Shown here in pieces: positions 1-5,251 of a stretch of DNA of 6,002 bases. Each line of letters starts with the position of its first letter. Position 1 is the stretch's first letter. The stretch lies in contig JACUUS010000138.1 in the NCBI GenBank assembly GCA_014859215.1, positions 1-6,002 of the forward strand, read 5' to 3'. The notes under the pieces were generated by a model. It was not told where the DNA came from. It did not search any database and saw only the letters and a list, made by a program, of their open reading frames with translations. The position numbers were made by a program, and so were the translations under genes. Origin of the DNA: Dehalococcoidia bacterium. Lineage in GTDB: Bacteria; Chloroflexota; Dehalococcoidia; SZUA-161.

Positions 1-1334
1 TTATCCTCGGCACCCATGACCGCGATTTCCGCTCCTGGATAGGCCACCAGCAGGTCGGGATCGAAAGCCTTGCCGCACATTGCATAGTAGCCGGCGCCAT
101 AAGACTTGCGAACGATGACAGTGAACTTGGGGACGGTGGCCTCCGCTACCGCATGGATCATCTTCGCCCCGTGCCGGATGATACCTGCTTTTTCGGCGCG
201 CGACCCTATCATGAAGCCCGGAACGTCCGACAGGAAGAGGAGGGGGATATTGAAGGCATCGCAGAGCCAGATGAAGCGCGCAGCCTTGTCCGAGGGGTCC
301 ACGTCGATCACGCCCCCCATAAATACGGGGTTGTTGGCAATGATCCCGACGGGATATCCTCCGATCCGCCCGAAGGCCACAATAATGCTCCTGCCGAACT
401 TCGGTTTCATTTCGAAGTAATAACTGTTGTCAACAATGAGCTTGAGCAGGTCATGCATATCAAAGATAAGGGAAGGATTATCGGGGATTACCTCGAGTAT
501 GCTGTCGTCGATCAACGCGGTCGGGTCTCCGGTGAAGCCGGCTCTCGGCGGTTTCTCCTCGCAGTTCTGAGGGAAGAATGAGATGTAGTTCCTGATGGCC
601 TCGATGCATTCTTCATCAGTAGCCACTTCGAGGTCCCCGCAGCCGCTCGTATCGCAATGGACCTTCGAGCCACCCAGCTTGTCGTCGGTCAGGTCTTCGC
701 CGATCATCATTCTGACCAGGGCGGGACCACCCAGCCCCATCGCGCTGGTGCCTTTCACCATTGGGACAAAGTCCGACAGGCCCGGTATATAGGCAGTGCC
801 CGCGTAGCCAGGTCCCATCATCGCTGCGACCAGGGGGATGACGCCGGACATGAGGGCTTCTTCCTTGAACAGGTAGCCGGTCTCAGCAAAGAACGGAATG
901 CGTTCGATGTTGAACCCGCCCGCCCCCAGCCGGGCGCCGCCCGAGTCCACCAGCCATATCATGGGAATCCTGTGCTTGAGCGCCAGTTCCCTTATCCTGG
1001 TCACTTTCATCTCGCTCGTGACCCCCATTGAGCCGCCCCTGACTGTGAAATCATATGCGGCTACTGCGGCGTCTCTGAGGAGGTGACCGTCATTTATCTT
1101 TCCGTACCCGGTGATTACTCCGTCTGCGGGAACAAGCTCCTTGGCGCCCTCTTCGTTGCCCAGCATACCGACCTCGACAAACGTCCCCTTCTCGAACAGA
1201 AGGTCCAGCCTTTCCCGGGCAGTGAGCTTGCCGCGGTCATGCTGCTTCTTTACGGCCTGTTCGCCGCCCATCTTCTCGATCTCAGCGCGCAGCGCGTGAA
1301 GTCTCTCCACTTCTTCTTTCATCCTGTCGCCCAT
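1..1334 (-). CDS. Acyl-CoA carboxylase, carboxyltransferase (beta) subunit, 3'-truncated by window edge
   Basis: An open minus-strand frame starts with ATG at 1334 and runs 444 codons without a stop to base 1. Family members are about 510-530 aa, so roughly 70-90 C-terminal residues lie outside. The fold is the crotonase-like carboxyltransferase of PCC/MCC/methylmalonyl-CoA decarboxylase enzymes, which moves a carboxyl group between biotin and an acyl-CoA. Visible motifs are RERLDLLFEKGTF (res 40-52), DFTVRGGSMG (95-104), the acyl-CoA oxyanion-hole region SGGARLGAG (131-139), GPGYAGTAYIPGLSDF (174-189), LGGSKVH (220-226), DVPGFMIG (370-377) and the biotin-side SYGAGYYAM (411-419). No N-terminal Cys4 zinc ribbon is seen, so this is not housekeeping AccD. 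Some segments look MCC/geranyl-CoA-carboxylase-like (AYIPGLSD, LGGPALV, GFMIG), others PCC-like (DVPGF), so the substrate is open. It is the last gene seen, 94 bp after a DUF35 gene. The biotin carboxylase and carrier subunits are not in view. Family sure; specificity unknown. Confidence 0.93.
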   Translation of the reverse strand, partial: MGDRMKEEVERLHALRAEIEKMGGEQAVKKQHDRGKLTARERLDLLFEKGTFVEVGMLGNEEGAKELVPADGVITGYGKINDGHLLRDAAVAAYDFTVRGGSMGVTSEMKVTRIRELALKHRIPMIWLVDSGGARLGAGGFNIERIPFFAETGYLFKEEALMSGVIPLVAAMMGPGYAGTAYIPGLSDFVPMVKGTSAMGLGGPALVRMMIGEDLTDDKLGGSKVHCDTSGCGDLEVATDEECIEAIRNYISFFPQNCEEKPPRAGFTGDPTALIDDSILEVIPDNPSLIFDMHDLLKLIVDNSYYFEMKPKFGRSIIVAFGRIGGYPVGIIANNPVFMGGVIDVDPSDKAARFIWLCDAFNIPLLFLSDVPGFMIGSRAEKAGIIRHGAKMIHAVAEATVPKFTVIVRKSYGAGYYAMCGKAFDPDLLVAYPGAEIAVMGAED

Positions 1335-1342
1335 TGAGAGTT

Positions 1343-1350
1343 CCTCCTTT
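1343..1350 (-). promoter_or_regulatory. Ribosome binding site of the carboxyltransferase gene
   Basis: AAAGGAGG on the minus strand lies 8 nt before the ATG at 1334. It fixes that start over the in-frame ATG four codons later (codon 5), which has no comparable site. Confidence 0.85.
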
Positions 1351-1354
1351 AACC

Positions 1355-1384
1355 TGAGGCGGATTCCTCACAACGCTGTGAGAA
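1355..1384 (-). repeat. Intergenic inverted repeat with two mutually exclusive hairpins
   Basis: This lies in the largest gap of the window, between the second DUF35 gene and the carboxyltransferase gene. A perfect 6-bp inverted repeat CTCACA/TGTGAG (1367-1372 and 1377-1382) encloses a 4-nt loop. In the minus-strand RNA a G-U and an A-U pair extend it to 8 bp (1365-1384). A second, weaker 5-bp stem, 1355-1359 with 1366-1370 around a 6-nt loop, uses part of the same arm, so only one can form at a time. No T-run follows on the minus strand, so it is not a standard Rho-independent terminator. It could be an mRNA processing or stability element, an attenuator or a protein operator. It may also be chance. 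Confidence 0.4.
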
Positions 1385-1428
1385 CTCCCGCCGTGCCTTC
1401 TTGCCCCGGCCGCCGTAGTTCCATGGGA

Positions 1429-1914
1429 TCAAGGATCGCCTTTGATGATCGTGAAATGGTCAATATCGGTGAAATAGTCTCCTGTGCGGTTTTCACTGAA
1501 CACCGCCTGGACCCGTACCCCGGATTTGATCTTCGTCTCATCAGTCAGGTCGAGACGGTGTACGATGTTGGAATCGCTGCCGTCGAGTCTTATGTACGCG
1601 GCAGTGTAGGGTATGGGCTTGGGGTTTCCCGTCGTAGTGTCCGTATAGGAGAAATTCGTTACCGTGAAAGCTATGAGTGTACCCTGGTCACTTACCGGCA
1701 CGAATTCTTCCATTTTCACAAAGCAGTCCCTGCAGACTATACGGGGCGGGATATAGACCTTGCGGCAGGCGGGGCATTTGACCCCGACGAGCCGCTTGTT
1801 GTCTCTCAGTTCTCTCAGGAATTTGCTGTAGTAGAAACCGGCGTGGTAGCTGTACGGCATGTCGGCGACATAGTCTATGCTTAAAGGGGTCTCGGCGTAA
1901 CCCTTTCCTTCCAT
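1429..1914 (-). CDS. DUF35 zinc-ribbon/OB-fold protein, partner of a thiolase-like enzyme (copy 2)
   Basis: This 161-aa cytosolic protein is not expected to be catalytic alone. DUF35 proteins bind thiolase-superfamily enzymes and are thought to help shape the acyl-CoA site; known cases are BbsA with BbsB, the DUF35 domain of ChsH2 with Ltp2, and the archaeal thiolase/HMG-CoA synthase complex. An N-terminal helical part with HAGFYYSKFLREL (res 24-36) is followed by a rubredoxin-like zinc ribbon with Cys47, Cys50, Cys61 and Cys64 (C-x2-C-x10-C-x2-C) and a basic PPR between the pairs. An OB-fold follows with GTLIAFTV (78-85), PYTAAYIRLDG (102-112) and SGVRVQAVF (131-139). It shares this layout with the DUF35 protein at 4292-4768, so the two are paralogues. 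It starts 9 bp after the stop of the thiolase-like gene at 1924-3090, its likely partner. Family sure; partner assignment inferred from position. Confidence 0.93.
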   Translation of the reverse strand: MEGKGYAETPLSIDYVADMPYSYHAGFYYSKFLRELRDNKRLVGVKCPACRKVYIPPRIVCRDCFVKMEEFVPVSDQGTLIAFTVTNFSYTDTTTGNPKPIPYTAAYIRLDGSDSNIVHRLDLTDETKIKSGVRVQAVFSENRTGDYFTDIDHFTIIKGDP

Positions 1915-1917
1915 GGT

Positions 1918-1925
1918 CTCCTCCT
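1918..1925 (-). promoter_or_regulatory. Ribosome binding site overlapping the upstream stop codon
   Basis: AGGAGGAG on the minus strand lies just before the ATG at 1914 and overlaps the TAG stop (1926-1924) of the preceding thiolase-like gene. This suggests translational coupling and equal output of the two proteins. Confidence 0.8.
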
Positions 1926-3090
1926 AGTCCACATGGGTAAGGGAGCTTAGCACCGTCACGTCGGACCAGAAACAGCCTCCGAAGCCTGTTGCCACCGCTA
2001 CTTTTGCTCCGGGCACCTGCTTCTTCTCGGCCTTGCCTATCACCTGCAAGGCGGCCTCTCCGATCCTGAGCAGACCGGTGGCGCCTATAGGGTTGGTCGC
2101 CAGGACGCCTCCTGAGGGGTTTACCGGAAGCTTGCCATCCATATTTGTGACCCCGCTTCGGATCAGTCTGGGGCCCCCTCCCTCCTCGCACAGGCCGAGC
2201 GCCTCCATCCACGTTACGCCGGCTGTCGATGCCGGTATGTAGAGTTCAGCCACATCGATTTGGTTGAAAGGGTCGGTGATTCCCGCCATCTTGTAGGCTT
2301 CCTGTGCAGCCCGCTCGAGGGAAGGCAGGCTCGCGAGCCCTATACCATCTGCGAGATGCACCAGAATGTGAGAGTCACCCACGCCCAGTACCCAGGCCGG
2401 CTTATCCGAGAGTTCTCGCGCTTTTCTCTCAGAGGCGAAAATGATGGCGCAGGCCCCGTCGCTGCGCGGGCACATGTCCAGAAGCTTCATAGGATAGGAA
2501 ATATACTGGGACTTCAGGACCTCTTCAACAGTGAGAGTCTGCCGCAGGTGCGCATAAGGGTTATACAACGCCGCGTTGTTATGGTCCCTGACCGAAACAA
2601 GGGCAGCGTCTTCCTCCGTAGCGCCGTACTTGCTCATGTAGGCTGTGTACTGGGCTGCCAGTGGGCCTATGGCACCGCCGGCGAACGCTCTTTCCGTGAT
2701 CGGGTCGAAGCAGGTGGATATCGCCGCCGTGGTATCAGATTCGGAATTCTGCTCCAAGCCTATTGCCAGCACTGTCTCGAAAAGTCCTGAAGCGACATGG
2801 TAGAAACCGGCGTGACCTATCGCGCTGCCTGTGGTGCCGCCGGTCGTGACCTTGAGTATTGGCTTCATGTAACCGCCGGAACCGTCGACGCTCCACATAT
2901 CGACATAGTTTATGGACTCGAAATGGTCCATGTTTCCGATTACTATCGCGTCTATATCGGTCATGGTCAGTTCAGCGCTTTGGAGCGCTCTTCTGACCGC
3001 TATATTGATTAGCTCCTGTCCCTTACAGTCCACTATCCTGGACCTGTGATGTGTCTGCCCCACTCCCACAATAGCCACTCTTCTCTTCAT
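1924..3090 (-). CDS. Thiolase-superfamily protein lacking the catalytic Cys and GHP His; probable non-thiolytic (aldolase-like) enzyme A
   Basis: This 388-aa protein has the full thiolase fold of the SCP-x/archaeal type and the usual length. It has the N-terminal beta strand VAIVGVGQT (res 5-13), the central PRSDGACAIIFAS (208-220), NPSGGVL (324-330) and a glycine-rich C-terminal loop with GFGGC (369-373). Against true thiolases, the nucleophilic Cys of the C-x-S-G motif is Gly85 (G-T-T-G), the His of the GHP motif is Asn333 (TNPIGATG), and the HDCF motif of SCP-x is Y-I-P-A with Tyr284. Classical thiolysis through an acyl-Cys intermediate is therefore unlikely. Ltp2, a thiolase-fold steroid retro-aldolase working with a DUF35 domain, is the best functional analogue. 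Automatic annotation would probably say acetyl-CoA acetyltransferase, which I doubt. The ATG at 3090 has an AGGGAG 10 nt upstream. A three-codon ATG-AAA-TCA-TGA overlaps that start out of frame. The preceding gap is 27 bp. Fold sure; reaction inferred. Confidence 0.9.
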   Translation of the reverse strand: MKRRVAIVGVGQTHHRSRIVDCKGQELINIAVRRALQSAELTMTDIDAIVIGNMDHFESINYVDMWSVDGSGGYMKPILKVTTGGTTGSAIGHAGFYHVASGLFETVLAIGLEQNSESDTTAAISTCFDPITERAFAGGAIGPLAAQYTAYMSKYGATEEDAALVSVRDHNNAALYNPYAHLRQTLTVEEVLKSQYISYPMKLLDMCPRSDGACAIIFASERKARELSDKPAWVLGVGDSHILVHLADGIGLASLPSLERAAQEAYKMAGITDPFNQIDVAELYIPASTAGVTWMEALGLCEEGGGPRLIRSGVTNMDGKLPVNPSGGVLATNPIGATGLLRIGEAALQVIGKAEKKQVPGAKVAVATGFGGCFWSDVTVLSSLTHVD

Positions 3091-3117
3091 GATTTCATGG
3101 CTCCCTGACGGTAAGCT

Positions 3118-4260
3118 TCAAGCCCGGTTGCTCAATATGAAGACGCAGTGACCCTGTCCGCAAGCGCCATGCATCCCGTGCGCCAGCGCTACACGGGCCC
3201 CATCCACCTGCCTGCTGCCGGCCTCGTTTCTCAGCTGGAGCACGGCTTCTATTATCCGCGCGAGGCCTGCCGCGTTCACGGCGTGAGCGGACAGGACCCC
3301 GCCCGACGGGTTAACGGGCATGGCCCCGTTCATGCCGGTAATACCCGCATCAATCAACCGACCGCCCTGACCGCGATTGCAGAATCCCAATCCTTCTGTC
3401 CACATCAGTTCCATGTAGGAAAAAGCATCGTAGACCTCGGCGAGGTCGATCTCCTTAAGAGGTTCATGAATTCCGGCCATAGCGTAAGCTCTCTTCGCGG
3501 CCGATTCCAGCGAATCCACGTCAGCAAGATCGCGGTCGCCGAGATGGTACGCATCCGCGCAATGGCCCACACCTTTTATCCAGACAGGTTTCCTGCACCT
3601 CATTCTGGCGGTTTCCTCGTCCGCCAGAATGATGGCGCACGCGCCGTCGGATATGGGAGAAGCATCCAGCAGCTTCAAGGGGTCCGCTAAAACTCTGGAA
3701 CTGAGCACATCTTCAACTCTGATGTCCAACGGCATCTGCGCGTAAGGGTTATTCCAGGCATTGCCGTGGTTCTTGACGGACACCTGAGCGCACTGTTCCT
3801 CAGTGATGCCGTACTGATCCATATACCTTCGCATTTGGAGAGCGGACGAGTTGATCGCATCCAGACCGAGCAGGCGCTCGTACACGGGGTCAAACATGGC
3901 ATTGGTTATAACGGACGGTATTCCCTCGGAGACCTTGCTCTGAGCAACCACCATCGTGATCTTGTGAAGCCCTGACAGCACGCGCATGGCTCCCATGAGA
4001 GCCCCGTAGGCCCCGTCGCCTTCCACATTTGTCGTGGGCACTTTGTGAGAACCTGTGGCCTCGGTAATGGTCATGCACGATATCGTACGCCCATCCCAGA
4101 AATCATTGCAGACAGTGACAGTGTTATCCACATCATTGATTGAAAGGCCGGCGTCATCCAGCGCCCCGCTGGTGACCTCGTAAGCCATTTCTGGATGAGA
4201 AGCAGGGTTCGCCCTCATGTACCGGGTCTGTGCCACCCCTATAATTGCAGCTCTTTCCAC
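3118..4260 (-). CDS. Thiolase-superfamily protein with Glu in place of the catalytic Cys; probable non-thiolytic (aldolase-like) enzyme B
   Basis: This 380-aa paralogue of the following gene has the complete thiolase fold: AAIIGVAQTRY (res 4-14), SPISDGACAIILADEE (201-216), VNPSGGVL (316-323) and a C-terminal HGMHGACG loop (361-368). Counting back from the conserved LSG of the active-site helix, the nucleophilic Cys is replaced by Glu80 (E-G-D-G). In the GHP region it keeps a histidine, His326 (AHAVNAAG), but the motif is otherwise altered and one residue shorter than in classical thiolases. The SCP-x HDCF motif reads Y-D-A-F with Tyr277. A Cys-based Claisen mechanism is thus excluded on sequence, and retro-aldol or another CoA-thioester C-C cleavage or condensation is more likely. 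It starts at GTG 4260 with AGGAG 6 nt upstream and directly follows a DUF35 gene (31-bp gap), its likely partner. It may also pair with enzyme A in a hetero-oligomer. Fold sure; reaction and substrate unknown. Confidence 0.9.
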   Translation of the reverse strand: MERAAIIGVAQTRYMRANPASHPEMAYEVTSGALDDAGLSINDVDNTVTVCNDFWDGRTISCMTITEATGSHKVPTTNVEGDGAYGALMGAMRVLSGLHKITMVVAQSKVSEGIPSVITNAMFDPVYERLLGLDAINSSALQMRRYMDQYGITEEQCAQVSVKNHGNAWNNPYAQMPLDIRVEDVLSSRVLADPLKLLDASPISDGACAIILADEETARMRCRKPVWIKGVGHCADAYHLGDRDLADVDSLESAAKRAYAMAGIHEPLKEIDLAEVYDAFSYMELMWTEGLGFCNRGQGGRLIDAGITGMNGAMPVNPSGGVLSAHAVNAAGLARIIEAVLQLRNEAGSRQVDGARVALAHGMHGACGQGHCVFILSNRA

Positions 4261-4266
4261 TGAGCG

Positions 4267-4271
4267 CTCCT
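4267..4271 (-). promoter_or_regulatory. Ribosome binding site supporting a GTG start
   Basis: AGGAG on the minus strand sits 6 nt before the GTG at 4260. That start places the family's first beta strand (AAIIGVAQT) three residues from the N-terminus, as expected for thiolase-fold proteins, so GTG is preferred over later ATG codons. Confidence 0.75.
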
Positions 4272-4291
4272 GGTTCCTGCCTGAGCAGTAT

Positions 4292-4768
4292 TCAGGGTTT
4301 CTCCGGCCGGAAATACTGGATATCCAGATAGTCCCCCCGCCTGTCCTCGCGGAAGACGGCCTGGACCCTGATCCCGGCCTTCAACCGCTCGGGTTCGATT
4401 TCGCCGAGAAGATGCGGGAACCCGCTGGTTGCCCCGTCGAGCTTGATGATTCCAAGGGCATAAGGTGGTTCCTGAGGCTGAATGCCGGGAACGTGGTACC
4501 TGACCACTGTATACGTCAGGAGCGTCCCGCTGTCGCTCAGCCTGACCCAGTCCAGGTTCTCATCAAGACATCGTGGGCACACCTCTCTTGGCGGCAGGAA
4601 AACCCGGTTGCATGGGGAGCACCTTGTTCCCCATATAGCACGGTTTTCCTTGAGCTCACGGTAGAACCTGCTGCCCGCTTTCCCGGCGTGCCATATGTAG
4701 GGGAGCTTTATGCGGCTCGGGTACATTAATGTACCTGTATTTCCCAGTTCTTCGCTTCTGATGCCCAT
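4292..4768 (-). CDS. DUF35 zinc-ribbon/OB-fold protein, partner of a thiolase-like enzyme (copy 1)
   Basis: This 158-aa protein has the standard DUF35 layout. A helical N-terminus with WHAGKAGSRFYREL (res 26-39) leads to a zinc ribbon with Cys50, Cys53, Cys64 and Cys67 (C-x2-C-x10-C-x2-C) and PPR between the Cys pairs. The OB-fold carries GTLLTYTVVRYHVPG (81-95), PPYALGIIKLDG (101-112) and AGIRVQAVF (131-139). It lies between the MaoC hydratase gene and thiolase-like gene B. In steroid-degrading actinobacteria the MaoC and DUF35 parts are fused in ChsH2 and the DUF35 part binds the aldolase Ltp2, so a similar bridging role is a reasonable inference. The ribosome site before ATG 4768 is weak (TAGGTT, about 4-5 nt spacing), unlike most neighbours. 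This may mean lower output or coupling to the upstream gene. It resembles the DUF35 protein at 1429-1914 clearly in layout and motifs, and poorly in the first 20 residues. Confidence 0.93.
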   Translation of the reverse strand: MGIRSEELGNTGTLMYPSRIKLPYIWHAGKAGSRFYRELKENRAIWGTRCSPCNRVFLPPREVCPRCLDENLDWVRLSDSGTLLTYTVVRYHVPGIQPQEPPYALGIIKLDGATSGFPHLLGEIEPERLKAGIRVQAVFREDRRGDYLDIQYFRPEKP

Positions 4769-4795
4769 TTCAACCTACTTAAATAATCAGTGGTT

Positions 4796-4807
4796 TACAC
4801 AGGTGTA
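4796..4807. repeat. Short inverted repeat in the MaoC-DUF35 gap
   Basis: TACAC-AG-GTGTA is a 5-bp perfect inverted repeat with a 2-nt centre, abutting the MaoC stop codon in a 39-bp gap that is AT-richer than the surroundings. The flanks (AGTGGT to the left, ACTACT to the right) add partial dyad symmetry. The 2-nt centre is too small for an RNA loop without opening a pair, so a protein-binding site is the better guess. It is short enough to be chance. Confidence 0.25.
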
Positions 4808-5239
4808 CTACTTTGGCTTCTTGCCTATCAGTACCTTCAGCGTACTCGTTGCTACGTTCTCGTCGCGCTGGTTCTTGACGGACTCCTTCAAATTGATGAC
4901 TCCGCCAAGGTCTCCCTTGTCCTGCTTCTCGACTACTTCCAGCTCGACATGAATGGTATCCCCGATTCTGGTCGGAGCTGTGAACCGAACCTTATCCATG
5001 CCGTAGAAAGCAACGATCGCCATCTGGTAAAGGGGCATGAGCCCGGTTGCGACAGAAAGAACAAGCATTCCGTGCGCTATTCTCTCGCCGAAGGGTGATT
5101 TCTTCGCGTACTCTATGTCGGTGTGAAGCGGATACCAGTCCCCGCTGAAGGCCGCGAAATTGACGATGTCAGCCTCCGTGATGGTCCTGGCACGGGTTAC
5201 CTCCACATCTCCTACGTTGAAGTCTTCGAAATAGCGCAT
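4808..5239 (-). CDS. MaoC-type (R)-specific enoyl-CoA hydratase, single hot-dog domain
   Basis: This 143-aa cytosolic protein is the usual size for a one-domain MaoC/PhaJ-like hydratase, which adds water to a trans-2-enoyl-CoA to give a 3-hydroxyacyl-CoA and usually works as a dimer. The N-terminal YFEDFNVGD (res 3-11) is typical. The hydratase motif SGDWYPLHTD (32-41) carries the catalytic pair Asp34 and His39, with Tyr36 where many members have Asn. IAHGML (54-59) and VRFTAPTRIGDTI (84-96) complete the hot-dog fold. Both catalytic residues are present, so it should be active, or it could run in the dehydration direction. It begins 10 bp after the BKACE stop and precedes DUF35 copy 1 by 39 bp. 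Its likely product, a 3-hydroxyacyl-CoA, is the kind of substrate a retro-aldolase would need, which links it to the thiolase-like genes downstream. Substrate chain unknown. Confidence 0.92.
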   Translation of the reverse strand: MRYFEDFNVGDVEVTRARTITEADIVNFAAFSGDWYPLHTDIEYAKKSPFGERIAHGMLVLSVATGLMPLYQMAIVAFYGMDKVRFTAPTRIGDTIHVELEVVEKQDKGDLGGVINLKESVKNQRDENVATSTLKVLIGKKPK

Positions 5240-5244
5240 AGCCG

Positions 5245-5251
5245 CCTCCTT
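5245..5251 (-). promoter_or_regulatory. Ribosome binding site overlapping the BKACE stop codon
   Basis: A perfect AAGGAGG on the minus strand lies 5 nt before the MaoC ATG at 5239 and overlaps the BKACE stop TAA (5252-5250). This fixes the start and suggests coupled translation. Confidence 0.85.

Noticed and set aside
153..581. 142-codon plus-strand open frame, with others up to 1337
   Set aside because: These are antisense to the carboxyltransferase frame, which is continuous over 444 codons with all family motifs.
1365..1384. Rho-independent terminator after the second DUF35 gene
   Set aside because: The stem is short and not GC-rich, and no run of T follows on the minus strand; it is treated only as an inverted repeat.
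1378..1884. 168-codon plus-strand open frame
   Set aside because: It lies antisense to the clear DUF35 gene at 1429-1914 and has no recognisable domain. Frames opposite GC-biased genes often stay open by codon bias.
1688..2212. 174-codon minus-strand frame overlapping two genes
   Set aside because: It is the out-of-frame reading of the thiolase-like and DUF35 genes, with an Arg/Gly-rich translation typical of shifted frames.
3087..3098. Three-codon minigene ATG-AAA-TCA-TGA overlapping the start of thiolase-like gene A
   Set aside because: It is real in sequence, but such minimal frames are common by chance and its spacing from AGGGAG (2 nt) is too short for good initiation.
1429..4768. Archaeal-type acetoacetyl-CoA thiolase/HMG-CoA synthase/DUF35 mevalonate complex
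   Set aside because: Both enzymes here are thiolase-like, neither looks like HMG-CoA synthase, and both lack the Cys nucleophile that complex requires.
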